Assembly: GCA_902526645.1 (NCBI GenBank)
Contig: CABZLS010000007.1
Span: 1-60,940, forward strand
Reading direction: 5' to 3'
Length of the DNA stretch: 60,940 nt
Origin: an uncultured Pelagibacteraceae bacterium
Lineage (GTDB): Bacteria > Pseudomonadota > Alphaproteobacteria > Pelagibacterales > Pelagibacteraceae
Within the stretch, counting starts at the first letter, position 1; the number at the start of each line of letters is the position of its first letter. The translations under genes were made by a program, and so were the position numbers. The notes beneath the pieces are model-generated. The model saw only the letters and a program-made list of their open reading frames with translations, was not told the DNA's origin and ran no database searches. This document shows positions 44,288 to 53,833 of this stretch, one piece after another.

Positions 44288-45082
44288 ATGTTAAGTAACA
44301 ATCCATTTTCAATTTTATCAGAAACTATTTCACCATTTGCAATGCAATCTTTTATCATTGCAATGGTTTTGTTAATTGTAATTGGAACCATTATTCAAAT
44401 GATACATCATAAAAATTTGACTTATTTTTTTAATAACGCAAAAAAAGCAAAATTATCAGCAACAAAAAAATTAGGTGTTGGAGAAAAAGTTTCCGTTATT
44501 GCTAAAACAACAGTTGTTGATATTGGTACAACTTCTGAATTAGGTTTTGGTAAAAGAAGACTAGCTCATGTTCTAGGAATGTATGGAACAATTTTATTTT
44601 GGATATCTTCTGCTATTTTAGTTTTTTGTTACACAGGTGCTGATAAACCAAGTTCTCAAACTTGGTCAATGATTTGGCATGCAGGAGCAATATTAACATG
44701 TATAGGTGGATATTGGTTTTGGTTTTTTTTAAGAGTTGATGTTTCAGCAGAAGCCCATCCCTGGTATAGGATTATTAAAGCTGATTTATTTGTTTTAGCA
44801 TTACTTGCGTGTTCAACTTTTGGGTTAGCTTGGTCATTCACTCAATTTAATGGACAAATAGGTTTGTCTTATTTATTTTTAATTTTATTTGTTGCATCTA
44901 ACTTAATTTTATTTGGTGGTGTTTATTGGTCGAAATTCGCTCATATGTTTTATAAACCTGGAGCAGCTATTCAAAAAAATTTAGCAGAGGCAGATGGATC
45001 TAGGGATAATTTACCTCCACCAGCTGATGCCCCAGAACAATTTGGCCTGGGTATAAAAAGAGAAGAGCCAAAACATTATTAA
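44288..45082 (+). CDS. aprM: AprM, membrane anchor of adenylylsulfate reductase
   Basis: A 264-residue membrane protein with about five to six hydrophobic helices (for example SFIIAMVLLIVIGTII, ILFWISSAILVFCY and LFVLALLACSTFGLAW) and a soluble acidic tail. It precedes aprB and aprA, matching the aprM-aprB-aprA order known for SAR11 and some sulfur oxidisers, where AprM is thought to link the enzyme to the quinone pool. A His in RRLAHVLGMYG could bind heme. The GGCGGAA ribosome site is good. Confidence 0.85.
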   Translation: MLSNNPFSILSETISPFAMQSFIIAMVLLIVIGTIIQMIHHKNLTYFFNNAKKAKLSATKKLGVGEKVSVIAKTTVVDIGTTSELGFGKRRLAHVLGMYGTILFWISSAILVFCYTGADKPSSQTWSMIWHAGAILTCIGGYWFWFFLRVDVSAEAHPWYRIIKADLFVLALLACSTFGLAWSFTQFNGQIGLSYLFLILFVASNLILFGGVYWSKFAHMFYKPGAAIQKNLAEADGSRDNLPPPADAPEQFGLGIKREEPKHY

Positions 45083-45115
45083 TATGTTAATAGAAAAAGG
45101 AGAAAAATAAAAATT

Positions 45116-45586
45116 ATGTCAACTTTTGTATACATGACAAGGTGCGATGGCTGTGGTCATTGCGTGGATATATGTCCTTCAGACATTATGCACATTGATG
45201 AAAATATAAGAAGAGCAAAAAATATTGAACCAAACTTTTGTTGGGAATGTTATTCATGTGTTAAAGCATGCCCTAATCATGCAATCGATGTAAGAGGGTA
45301 TGCAGATTTCGCCCCGATGGGTCACAGTGTCAGAGTTAGAAGAGAAGAAGAAAAAGGAACTATCTCTTGGAAAATTAAATTTAGAAACGGAACAGAAAAA
45401 AACTTCGTTTCACCTATAACAACAAAACCTTGGGGAAAATTTATTCCTAAACTCGCTGAGGGTGATACTCCTAACCAAGGAGAAATAAATTCACAAAGAT
45501 TATATAGTGAGCCAGAAGGATTAAATACCAATAAAGAATTACCATCGGTTCCAAAAGAGTCTTTTAAAAAAGGTGTTTATTATTAA
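45116..45586 (+). CDS. aprB: Adenylylsulfate reductase beta subunit AprB
   Basis: An iron-sulfur subunit of 156 residues with two [4Fe-4S] motifs: CDGCGHCVDICPSDIM (10-25) and CWECYSCVKACPNHAID (43-59). The tail wraps AprA in known structures. It ferries electrons between AprA and the membrane partner. The gene shares its last base with the aprA start (TAATGG). Confidence 0.95.
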   Translation: MSTFVYMTRCDGCGHCVDICPSDIMHIDENIRRAKNIEPNFCWECYSCVKACPNHAIDVRGYADFAPMGHSVRVRREEEKGTISWKIKFRNGTEKNFVSPITTKPWGKFIPKLAEGDTPNQGEINSQRLYSEPEGLNTNKELPSVPKESFKKGVYY

Positions 45587-47445
45587 TGGCTAAGCATAAA
45601 ACGCATTATGAGGAATGTGATGTATTAGTTGTTGGTGGTGGAATGGCCGGCACAGGAGCAACATTTGAGGCCAGACATTGGGGAAGAGATTTAAAGATTG
45701 TTTGTGTTGAAAAAGCAAACATTGATCGAAGTGGTGCAGTTGCACAAGGTTTATATGCAATCAATTGTTATATGGGTATGCAATGGGATGAAAACCAACC
45801 TGAAGACCATGTAAGGTATGCCAGAAATGATTTAATGGGAATGGTTAGAGAAGATTTAGGTTATGACATGGCTCGTCACGTAGACTCAACTGTTCATATG
45901 TTTGACGAGTGGGGTCTTCCAATGATGAAAAATGAAAAAACTGGTAGATATTTAAGAGAAGGTAAATGGCAAATAATGATTCATGGTGAAAGTTATAAAC
46001 CAATCGTTGCTGAAGCAGCAAAAAAATCTGCAGATAAAATTTATAATAGAATAATGATCACTCATTTATTAATGGATGAATCTCAGGAAAATAGAATTGG
46101 TGGTGCAGTTGGTTTTAATATGAGAACAGGAGATTTTCATGTGTTCAGAGCTAAAGCCGTTATAGTAGCTGCTGGTGGAGCATCACATATTTTTAAACCT
46201 AGAGCTGTAGGAGAAGGTATGGGAAGAACTTGGTACGCACCATGGAGCAATGGATCTGCTTATGCTTTACCTATTGCAGCTGGAGCAAAGATGACTCAAA
46301 TGGAAAATAGAATCGTTTTGTGTAGATTTAAAGATGGTTATGGACCTGTTGGAGCATATTTTTTACATTTAAAAACATACACACAAAATGCTAATGGCGA
46401 AAACTATGAGAAAAAATGGTACGAGCAAACTAAAGAATTAGTAGGTGAGTATATCGATCATCATCCAACTCCTACTTGTTTAAGAAATCACGCATTTATT
46501 CAAGAGGTCGCAGCAGGTGGTGGACCGATTCATATGGTAACTAAAGAGGCTTTCCAAGATCCTCATTTAGAAACAGTGGGCTGGGAAAATTTTTTAGGTA
46601 TGACAGTTGGCCAAGCTGTAGTTTGGGCATCACAAAATATTGATCCAAAGTATACAAATCCTGAACTAACAACCTCTGAGCCGTATGTAATGGGATCACA
46701 CGCAACATGTTCTGGAGCATGGGTAAGTGGCCCAGAAGACTTGTCTCCACCAGAATATTTCTGGGGCTATAATAGAATGTTAACAATTAATGGACTTTTT
46801 GGAGCAGGAGATACTGTTGGCGGTAGTGCTCATAAATTTTCATCAGGTTCTTTTACTGAAGGAAGATTAGCAGCAAAAGCAGCAGTAAAATATATTGAAG
46901 ATAAAAAAGCAGAGGGAATAAATGTAACAGATAAACAATGCGATGCCTTTAAAAAAGCAGTATATAAACCTTTGGAAACATATACAGTTGCTCAAAATGA
47001 GATAACTGGTGGAACCGTTTCACCAAGTTACATCTCTCCAATACAAGGATTACAAAGACTCCAAAAAATTATGGATGAATATGTTGGAGGTATTACTTCA
47101 AATTATATGACAAATGGTAATATGCTCAAAAGGGCTCTTGAACTTCTTGAATGGCTTCAAGAGGATTTAGAAAATGTTGGTGCAGAGGATTATCATCAAT
47201 TAATGAGAGCTTGGGAATTAAAACATAGAGCTCTTACTTCTCAATGTGTAACTGAACACACTTTATTTAGAGAAGAAACTCGTTGGCCTGGTTACTATTA
47301 CAGAGGCGATCATATGAAACTCGATGACGATAATTGGCACTGTTTAACAGTATCTAGACGTGATCCTAAAACTGGTAAGTTTACGATGGAAAAAGTACCA
47401 GTTTATCATATCGTTGATGAAAAAGAGAAAAAGAAGGCATCGTAG
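45586..47445 (+). CDS. aprA: Adenylylsulfate reductase alpha subunit AprA
   Basis: The FAD subunit, 619 residues, that interconverts adenylylsulfate with sulfite plus AMP. The Rossmann motif is VVGGGMAGTGATFEARHWG and the family blocks include GGASHIFKPRAVGEG, GSHATCSGAWVSGPEDL and FGAGDTVGGSAHKFSSGS. SAR11 lacks dissimilatory sulfite reductase, so the enzyme probably oxidises the sulfite freed by organosulfonate breakdown. sat, which would release sulfate from APS, is not in the window. Confidence 0.96.
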   Translation: MAKHKTHYEECDVLVVGGGMAGTGATFEARHWGRDLKIVCVEKANIDRSGAVAQGLYAINCYMGMQWDENQPEDHVRYARNDLMGMVREDLGYDMARHVDSTVHMFDEWGLPMMKNEKTGRYLREGKWQIMIHGESYKPIVAEAAKKSADKIYNRIMITHLLMDESQENRIGGAVGFNMRTGDFHVFRAKAVIVAAGGASHIFKPRAVGEGMGRTWYAPWSNGSAYALPIAAGAKMTQMENRIVLCRFKDGYGPVGAYFLHLKTYTQNANGENYEKKWYEQTKELVGEYIDHHPTPTCLRNHAFIQEVAAGGGPIHMVTKEAFQDPHLETVGWENFLGMTVGQAVVWASQNIDPKYTNPELTTSEPYVMGSHATCSGAWVSGPEDLSPPEYFWGYNRMLTINGLFGAGDTVGGSAHKFSSGSFTEGRLAAKAAVKYIEDKKAEGINVTDKQCDAFKKAVYKPLETYTVAQNEITGGTVSPSYISPIQGLQRLQKIMDEYVGGITSNYMTNGNMLKRALELLEWLQEDLENVGAEDYHQLMRAWELKHRALTSQCVTEHTLFREETRWPGYYYRGDHMKLDDDNWHCLTVSRRDPKTGKFTMEKVPVYHIVDEKEKKKAS

Positions 47446-47462
47446 TAATTTAGATTTCTTTC

Positions 47463-47813
47463 ATGGACCTATTGGTAAAATCAGATGAGGAGATATTTGC
47501 AATTGCAAAACCTTTTTGGGAAAATCTTGTTAAAGCCTCAAATATGAAAGATTATGGTGGTTTCACAAGAGATTTTTCAACACAAATGTTGTTTGGAGCT
47601 AATGAAGTAGAGCTTGGCAAACAATGGGCAAACAACAAAATCATAACAAACTTAAAAGAGACTTATGAGCCATTCGGAACATTGAGAAGGGGTGAATACA
47701 TCACTATATTGATCAAGCAAACTAATAAAGAGATACCAGGAGAGTTTTTAGGTAGGTTGGTTCTTGGAATTGAGGATGGGGAAGTCAAGATCTTTGGGGC
47801 CACAATATATTAA
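47463..47813 (+). CDS. Hypothetical protein, 116 residues, in the apr cluster
   Basis: A soluble alpha/beta protein of unknown family with no signal peptide. It contains KPFWENLVKASNMKDYGGFT and the end GRLVLGIEDGEVKIFGATIY, a look somewhat like a SnoaL/NTF2 cone fold or a cystatin-like sheet, though I cannot assign it. It lies 17 bases after aprA in the same direction and has normal composition. Its place suggests a role in sulfite oxidation or a passenger function. Confidence 0.75.
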   Translation: MDLLVKSDEEIFAIAKPFWENLVKASNMKDYGGFTRDFSTQMLFGANEVELGKQWANNKIITNLKETYEPFGTLRRGEYITILIKQTNKEIPGEFLGRLVLGIEDGEVKIFGATIY

Positions 47814-47857
47814 TTAAAGTTTGACAATTTTTTCACTAGGTGTATTGAAAGATATAG

Positions 47858-47992
47858 ATGCACTTTTCAAAAATAAAAATTCCTCAAAATATAAAAGATA
47901 AAAAAACGACTTTAATAAAAACTGGGATTTTTTCTGTAATTGCTGCTTGTTGGGGTGTAATCTTAGTTGGAACTTTTTTGACTATAAAGTAA
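47858..47992 (+). CDS. Single-pass membrane microprotein, 44 residues
   Basis: A 44-codon ORF between the 116-residue gene and the TSUP exporter. The N-terminal part is Lys-rich (SKIKIPQNIKDKKTT) and residues about 22-43 form a single helix IFSVIAACWGVILVGTF. A weak GAAAGA ribosome site precedes it. It may be an accessory subunit of a membrane complex of the apr/TSUP cluster, but the family is unknown. Confidence 0.6.
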   Translation: MHFSKIKIPQNIKDKKTTLIKTGIFSVIAACWGVILVGTFLTIK

Positions 47993-48019
47993 GTTTTTTT
48001 AAAAGAGTTTTTTATTTAG

Positions 48020-49105
48020 ATGGAAGTTTTTTTACCTATAGCCCAAGTTTTTATTAATCCAGTAGAAATACTTTTATTAAGTGCAATAGTTGGAGTTCTT
48101 TCAGGTTTATTTGGTGTAGGAGGAGGATTTTTAATGACACCATTTTTAATTTTTATGGGAGTTCCTCCAGCATATGCTGTTGCTAATGAAGCTAATAATA
48201 TCTTAGCAACTTCAGTATCAGGATCTACTACTCATTGGTTAAAAAATACTTTGGATTACAAGATGGGTTTGATGATTGTAATTGGTGGTTCAATTGGAAC
48301 TGCTATTGGTATTTATACTTTCACTTATTTCAAAGGTATAGGTAAAATTGATACAGTTATTTCTTTAGCGTATATGTATATTTTGGCAATAATCGGTACA
48401 TTAATGTTGGTAGAAAGTCTTGGTGAAATTGATAAGGCAAAAAAAAATGTTGTAGAGAAAAAAAAATTACATGTTCATTATTGGATTCATGGTCTTCCAT
48501 TTAGAATGAGATTTCCAAAATCTAAGTTATATGAAAGTATTTTCACACCTATCTTAATTGGATTAGTTGTTGGTTTTATTGCTGCAATCATGGGGATTGG
48601 TGGAGCTTTTATTTTAGTTCCTGCAATGATCTATATAATTAAGATGCCCACAAGATTAGTCCCAGGAACATCATTGTTTGTTACCATCTTTGTTAGTGTA
48701 ATAGTTACATTTTTACATTCGATAAATTATGGTTCAATAGATTTAATGTTAGTTTTATTATTAGTGGTTGGTTCAATTATTGGAGTTCAAGTAGGTCAAA
48801 AAGTTGGAGAACAAATTGATAGTTCAGGTTTAAAAGCATTGCTTGCAATTTTATTATTAATTGTTGGTATTGCTATTGCTTATGATACTTTTTTTGCAGA
48901 AGAAATTCAAAATGGAAAAAACATATCAACAATTCAAGATTTAAATTTCTTTTCAAGTTTTATTAAAGATTTTTCAAAAGATATGCCATTTTTTTATGGA
49001 CTATTTTCAATTATGTTTGCTGTTTTTTTAGGAATTGGAGCTGCTTTTGTTAGAAGAGCCATTTCTAAATTTCGAAAAAAATATTTTATGAAACCAGCTA
49101 AATAA
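48020..49105 (+). CDS. TSUP-family permease, probable sulfite or sulfonate exporter
   Basis: A 361-residue TauE/SafE-type membrane protein with two helix repeats carrying GVLSGLFGVGGGFLMTP and AAIMGIGGAFILVPAM. It has an extra soluble segment with HYWIHGLPFRMRF in its middle and a helical C-terminal addition. Lying between apr and suy-xsc genes, it is well placed to remove sulfite (or sulfate-like anions) from the cytoplasm. The substrate remains an inference. Confidence 0.82.
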   Translation: MEVFLPIAQVFINPVEILLLSAIVGVLSGLFGVGGGFLMTPFLIFMGVPPAYAVANEANNILATSVSGSTTHWLKNTLDYKMGLMIVIGGSIGTAIGIYTFTYFKGIGKIDTVISLAYMYILAIIGTLMLVESLGEIDKAKKNVVEKKKLHVHYWIHGLPFRMRFPKSKLYESIFTPILIGLVVGFIAAIMGIGGAFILVPAMIYIIKMPTRLVPGTSLFVTIFVSVIVTFLHSINYGSIDLMLVLLLVVGSIIGVQVGQKVGEQIDSSGLKALLAILLLIVGIAIAYDTFFAEEIQNGKNISTIQDLNFFSSFIKDFSKDMPFFYGLFSIMFAVFLGIGAAFVRRAISKFRKKYFMKPAK

Positions 49106-49109
49106 TTAT

Positions 49110-50276
49110 TTAAGCACTTCTGTAAAGTTTAGTCATTACAAACTCTCTATGACCTAAAGCTTCAGCACAAGTTAATCTTCCATTAGCAACTTTTAAAGTT
49201 GTTTTAATTAATTCATCTCCAGCTTCAGATAAATTCATTTCTTTTGAAAGAATTTTTGAAACATCACAATCAATATGTTCACCCATAGAATTGACTGTTA
49301 ATGGATTAGCAGTTAGTTTAATAACTGGTTCAATTGGGTTTCCTACAATATTACCTTGGCCAGTTGGAAATAAGTGAATATTAAATCCTGCAGCTGCTTG
49401 CAGTGTTACACACTCTGCTGCAGCAGATGAAGTATCCATAAAGTATAAACCTTTTCCTTTTTTTGGTTCCTCTGCTGGTTCTAAAACATCAACAAATTTA
49501 CAATTCCCTATTTTTTGAAAATTACCAAAAGCTTTTTCCTCAATAGTTGTTAAGCCACCTGCTATATTACCTGCAGTTGGCTGACTTTCAGAAAGGTCAT
49601 CTGTTGCTTCTTTTAAAATAAAATCATTATAAGCACTCCAAGTCTTCATAAATTTATCTGAAGCTTCTTTGGTAGCACCTCTTGTAGCACAAACTTTTTC
49701 TGCTCCTGTAAGTTCTGATGTTTCACCAAAACATAAATGAACACCAAGTGGCTCAAGTTTATCCATTAAATTTCCAACAGTTGGATTTGAAGCTAAACCA
49801 GAAGTGGTATCAGACTCTCCACATTTAACCGAAATCCATAAATCACTTATTGGGCACTCTTCCCTTTGTTTTTCAGAAGCCCACATAACTAATTCTTGAG
49901 CTTTTTTTGAAGCCTTCATTACAGTCCCAATATCTCCAGTACGCTCAATATGGAAACCCTCCACTGGTTTTCCAGTTTTTGCAATGCCATCAACAATTCT
50001 TTTAGTCCATTTAGGTTCAATACCAATTACAATTACTGCTGCAACATTTGGATTGCTACCAGTTCCAATCATCGTTCTAAAATGTAATTCTAAATCTGCT
50101 CCAAATTGTAATCTTCCATAAGAGTGAGGAAGAGCAATAGTTCCTTTTATATTATTAGCAACTGCTTCTGCACATGCATTTGAAATGTCATCAACAGGTA
50201 AAATAATTACATGGTTTCTTGTTCCAGCTCTACCATTTTCTCTTTTATAACCTAAAAAACTTTTTGGAATTTCCAT
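49110..50276 (-). CDS. suyB: (2R)-sulfolactate sulfo-lyase beta subunit SuyB (UxaA family)
   Basis: SuyB is the large subunit of the enzyme that splits sulfolactate into pyruvate and sulfite. The 388-residue protein belongs to the UxaA/altronate dehydratase C-terminal family: [20 protein letters not shown] at the start, [17 protein letters not shown] and [13 protein letters not shown] in the middle. The paired suyA gene lies 4 bases upstream and xsc is divergent. Altronate dehydratase is the main alternative, but the sulfonate neighbours decide for SuyB. Confidence 0.85.
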   Translation of the reverse strand: MEIPKSFLGYKRENGRAGTRNHVIILPVDDISNACAEAVANNIKGTIALPHSYGRLQFGADLELHFRTMIGTGSNPNVAAVIVIGIEPKWTKRIVDGIAKTGKPVEGFHIERTGDIGTVMKASKKAQELVMWASEKQREECPISDLWISVKCGESDTTSGLASNPTVGNLMDKLEPLGVHLCFGETSELTGAEKVCATRGATKEASDKFMKTWSAYNDFILKEATDDLSESQPTAGNIAGGLTTIEEKAFGNFQKIGNCKFVDVLEPAEEPKKGKGLYFMDTSSAAAECVTLQAAAGFNIHLFPTGQGNIVGNPIEPVIKLTANPLTVNSMGEHIDCDVSKILSKEMNLSEAGDELIKTTLKVANGRLTCAEALGHREFVMTKLYRSA

Positions 50277-50280
50277 CTAA

Positions 50281-50565
50281 TTACCACTTTTTTGTTTTTA
50301 CATTATGAACATGAACGTGTTCACCTTTTTTGATTGCTTTGACAACTTTACCGATGTCATGACCATATTTTAAAATTGTATCACCTTCTTTTAAATCAAT
50401 CATTGCAATTTTATGACCTAGAGGGATTTCATCTGCTGATTGAATATTGATTGTACTATCATTTTCCATTATCCAGCATTTACAATCTTGTTTTGGTGTT
50501 ATTTTTTCAATAACGACCACTCCTACATTGTCTTTTTGGTCATGAATAATGATGTCTGTTGCCAT
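50281..50565 (-). CDS. suyA: (2R)-sulfolactate sulfo-lyase alpha subunit SuyA
   Basis: A 94-residue SAF-domain subunit. I place the start at ATG 50565 (MATDIIIHDQKDNVGVV), where the family begins, rather than at the in-frame ATG 50622, whose 19 extra residues do not fit. Visible blocks are IPLGHKIAMIDLKEGDTILKYG (split about 52-73) and GEHVHVHNVKTKKW, with the His residues that bind substrate or metal in UxaA-type proteins. It pairs with SuyB. Confidence 0.88.
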   Translation of the reverse strand: MATDIIIHDQKDNVGVVVIEKITPKQDCKCWIMENDSTINIQSADEIPLGHKIAMIDLKEGDTILKYGHDIGKVVKAIKKGEHVHVHNVKTKKW

Positions 50566-50680
50566 TAAAATAGTGTCGATTTGTTTATTTGAATTTTTTA
50601 AAATCTTATATATTAATCGCAAAAATTAACAATTAATTTTTAAAAAAATTATTCGGTACTAATTTAGAAAGGTTCTACAA

Positions 50681-52465
50681 ATGACGAAAATGACAACAGA
50701 AGAAGCTTTTGTAAAAGTTTTACAAATGCACGGCATTGAACATGCTTTTGGTATTATTGGATCAGCATTCATGCCTATATCTGATATTTTTCCTGATGCA
50801 GGAATCACTTTTTGGGATGTTGCTCATGAAACAAATGGTGGATTAATTGCTGATGGTTACACTAGAGCCACAGGAAAAATGTCTATGGTTATTGCACAAA
50901 ATGGACCAGGAATAACAGGATTAGTAACACCAATTAAAACTGCTTATTGGAATCACACACCTTTATTACTGGTTACCCCACAAGCAGCAAATAAAACTAT
51001 GGGACAAGGCGGTTTTCAAGAGGTAGAGCAAATGAACTTATTTAAAGATATGGTTTGTTACCAAGAAGAAGTGAGAGATCCATCAAGAATGGCTGAAGTT
51101 TTAAATAGAGTAATCGAAAAAGCAATAAGAGGTTCAGCACCTGCTCAAATAAATGTACCTAGAGATTATTGGACACAAGTAATTGACATTGAGTTGCCAC
51201 CAATTGTAAGATTAGAAAGACAAGGCGGAGGAGTTGAGGCAATAGATAAGGCTGCAAAACTTTTATCAAATGCAAAATTTCCAGTTATTTTATCCGGTGC
51301 AGGAGTTGTTATTGGTGGAGCAATAGATGAAACAAAAAAACTAGCAGAAAAATTAGATTCACCGGTATGTTCTGGTTATCAACACAATGATAGTTTTCCA
51401 GGAAGTCATCCATTAGCTGTAGGACCACTGGGATATAATGGATCAAAAGCCGCTATGGAATTAATTTCAAAAGCAGATGTGGTTTTGGCTTTAGGAACTA
51501 GGTTAAATCCTTTTTCTACGCTCCCAGGATATGGAATAGATTATTGGCCTAAGAATGCAAGCATAATTCAAGTAGATATGAATCCAGATAGAATCGGATT
51601 GACAAAAAAAGTTACAGTTGGAATTAGCGGTGATGCAAAGTTAGTAGCTACACAAATTTTAGAAAAACTATCTTCAGATGCTGGAGATACTGATAGACAG
51701 AAAAGAAAAGATTTAATTCACCAAACAAAATCAGCTTGGTTACAAAAATTATCAAGTTTAGATCACGAAGATGATGATGAGGGAACAGTTTGGAATAAAG
51801 AAGCAAGAGAAAGAGATAAAGATAGAATGTCACCAAGACAAGCGTGGAGAGCAATTCAAGCTGGCATGCCAGAAGATGTAATTATCTCAAGTGATATTGG
51901 AAATAATTGTGCTATTGGAAATGCTTATCCTACTTTTGAAAAACCTAGAAAGTATTTAGCCCCAGGATTATTTGGACCCTGTGGTTATGGATTTCCATCA
52001 ATCTTAGGAGCAAAAATAGGTTGTCCAGATACTCCAGTGATTGGTTTTGCAGGTGATGGTGCATTTGGAATTAGTATGAATGAGATGAGCTCTTGTGCTC
52101 GTGAGGAGTGGCCCGCAATTACAATGGTTATATTTAGAAATTATCAATGGGGAGCTGAAAAAAGAAACACAACACTATGGTTTGATAATAACTTTGTTGG
52201 AACAGAGTTGGACCCAGAACTAAGTTATGCAAAAGTAGCAGATGCTTGTGGTTTAAAAGGAGTTACAGTGAAAACTATGGAGGAAACAACTTCTGCAATC
52301 AAACAATCTTGTGAAGATCAAAAAAAAGGTATTACAACTTTTATAGAGGTAATTTTGAATCAAGAGCTTGGTGAACCTTTTAGAAGAGATGCAATGAAAA
52401 AACCAGTAAGAGTTGCTGGTATTAAAAAAGAAGATATGAAAAAACAGCCTTCTTTAATTTCTTAA
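50681..52465 (+). CDS. xsc: Sulfoacetaldehyde acetyltransferase Xsc
   Basis: A thiamine diphosphate enzyme that converts sulfoacetaldehyde and phosphate to acetyl phosphate and sulfite. The 594-residue length and the N-terminal EEAFVKVLQMHGIEHAFGIIGSAFMPISD (split as about 7-35), the TPP-binding GDGAFGISMNEMSS and YQWGAEKRNTTLWFDNNFVG are diagnostic for Xsc among acetolactate synthase relatives. It is divergent from suyAB and is the central step of taurine/isethionate breakdown. Pta-type phosphotransacetylase is not nearby. Confidence 0.95.
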   Translation: MTKMTTEEAFVKVLQMHGIEHAFGIIGSAFMPISDIFPDAGITFWDVAHETNGGLIADGYTRATGKMSMVIAQNGPGITGLVTPIKTAYWNHTPLLLVTPQAANKTMGQGGFQEVEQMNLFKDMVCYQEEVRDPSRMAEVLNRVIEKAIRGSAPAQINVPRDYWTQVIDIELPPIVRLERQGGGVEAIDKAAKLLSNAKFPVILSGAGVVIGGAIDETKKLAEKLDSPVCSGYQHNDSFPGSHPLAVGPLGYNGSKAAMELISKADVVLALGTRLNPFSTLPGYGIDYWPKNASIIQVDMNPDRIGLTKKVTVGISGDAKLVATQILEKLSSDAGDTDRQKRKDLIHQTKSAWLQKLSSLDHEDDDEGTVWNKEARERDKDRMSPRQAWRAIQAGMPEDVIISSDIGNNCAIGNAYPTFEKPRKYLAPGLFGPCGYGFPSILGAKIGCPDTPVIGFAGDGAFGISMNEMSSCAREEWPAITMVIFRNYQWGAEKRNTTLWFDNNFVGTELDPELSYAKVADACGLKGVTVKTMEETTSAIKQSCEDQKKGITTFIEVILNQELGEPFRRDAMKKPVRVAGIKKEDMKKQPSLIS

Positions 52466-52504
52466 GATCTTTAAAATAACTGACAATTATCGTAATCTTT
52501 CATT

Positions 52505-53809
52505 ATGGAGGTTGTTAATGATAAAAGTTGTAGCTGGATTAGTGATCTAAATCCAAGAACAAATATTCGAAGTTTTTCTTCAGACACCAATTGTGAATGG
52601 TTAATCATAGGTGCTGGATACACTGGTTTATCAGCCGCAAGAAAATTAGGTCAACTCAATCCAAATCAAAAAGTATTATTGGTAGATGCTCAATTAGCAG
52701 GTGAGGGTGCAAGTTCAAGAAATTCAGGATATCTAGTTGATACTACACTTAATGATGGTTTTACATCTATTAAAGAATTAGAAAATTATAAAAAAAAAGC
52801 AGATATATATAAATTAGGAATTGAAGCAGTTAAAAGATTTATTAGAGAATATCAGGTAGATTGTGATTGGAATGAATGTGGCAAGTATTTTGCATCTTCA
52901 AAAGTTGAGGATCAAAATATCTTAGAAAAATTCTCTAACACTCTGTTAAAATTAGGATTTGAACATAATTTATTATTTCAAAAAGAACTTACAAAAAGAT
53001 TGGGTACTAATTTCTATAATATTGCTCTTCATACAAAAGGAGGAATATTATTGCATCCTGGCAAATTAGTTAGAGCAATGATTGATACACTGCCTGAAAA
53101 TGTAAATCTTCTTGAAAATTCATTATTATTAAATTGGAAAAAGTTTAATGGCTCAATTAATTGTAAATTTAAAACTGGTACAATTAAGACCAAAAAAATA
53201 ATATTTGCTACTAACGGATTTCTTAAATCACTAGGTATTAAAAAAAATTATAATTTTCCTATTACTTTGACTGCAAGTATGACAAGACCATTAACTGATA
53301 AGGAATTTATATCTATTGGAGAACCTAAAGAGTGGGGTATTTTACCTGTAAGACCAATGGGAGCAACTATAAGATTTACTAAAGATAGACGTATTTTAAT
53401 AAGAAATACTGCAGAAGTTTATAATCCTTTTAGGATGGATCAATCTGTTTTAAAAAAAAGATCTATAAAACAAAAGATTGGAATAAAAAAAAGATTTCCT
53501 CAATTACCAGATAATATTATTCAATCAACTTGGTCAGGTGTTGTTTCTAGAACTAGAAATAGTTCACAAATTTTTGAAAAAATTGATGACAATATTTTTG
53601 TAGCAGGCAGCTATAATGGTTCTGGTATAGGAGTTGGAACTTTATTTGGTGAACAAATCGCTATTAAAGCTAACAATGAAAATACAAAAGAAATTGAAAC
53701 CATTGAGTCTAGAAGTAAACCTACGTGGTTACCACCACAACCTTTTTTAGATTTAGGTATCAAAACTAGACTTATGTATGAAAGATTAAGAGCTAGAACT
53801 GAAATTTAA
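52505..53809 (+). CDS. FAD-dependent amine/amino-acid oxidoreductase (DAO family)
   Basis: A 434-residue flavoprotein with the Rossmann motif IIGAGYTGLSAARKLG (35-50) followed by GEGASSRNSGYLVD and the C-terminal VAGSYNGSGIGVGTLFGEQ. It resembles gamma-glutamylputrescine oxidase and other OrdL-like enzymes. Next to xsc, it could oxidise taurine or a methylated taurine derivative to sulfoacetaldehyde, but this is an inference from position. No TauX partner is seen. Confidence 0.82.
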   Translation: MEVVNDKSCSWISDLNPRTNIRSFSSDTNCEWLIIGAGYTGLSAARKLGQLNPNQKVLLVDAQLAGEGASSRNSGYLVDTTLNDGFTSIKELENYKKKADIYKLGIEAVKRFIREYQVDCDWNECGKYFASSKVEDQNILEKFSNTLLKLGFEHNLLFQKELTKRLGTNFYNIALHTKGGILLHPGKLVRAMIDTLPENVNLLENSLLLNWKKFNGSINCKFKTGTIKTKKIIFATNGFLKSLGIKKNYNFPITLTASMTRPLTDKEFISIGEPKEWGILPVRPMGATIRFTKDRRILIRNTAEVYNPFRMDQSVLKKRSIKQKIGIKKRFPQLPDNIIQSTWSGVVSRTRNSSQIFEKIDDNIFVAGSYNGSGIGVGTLFGEQIAIKANNENTKEIETIESRSKPTWLPPQPFLDLGIKTRLMYERLRARTEI

Positions 53810-53833
53810 TTTAGGCATTCGTTGCCAGATGTC

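Noticed and set aside
50566-50622. 19-residue extension of suyA
   Set aside because: The extra residues do not fit the family; MATDIIIHD at 50565 matches the usual N-terminus.
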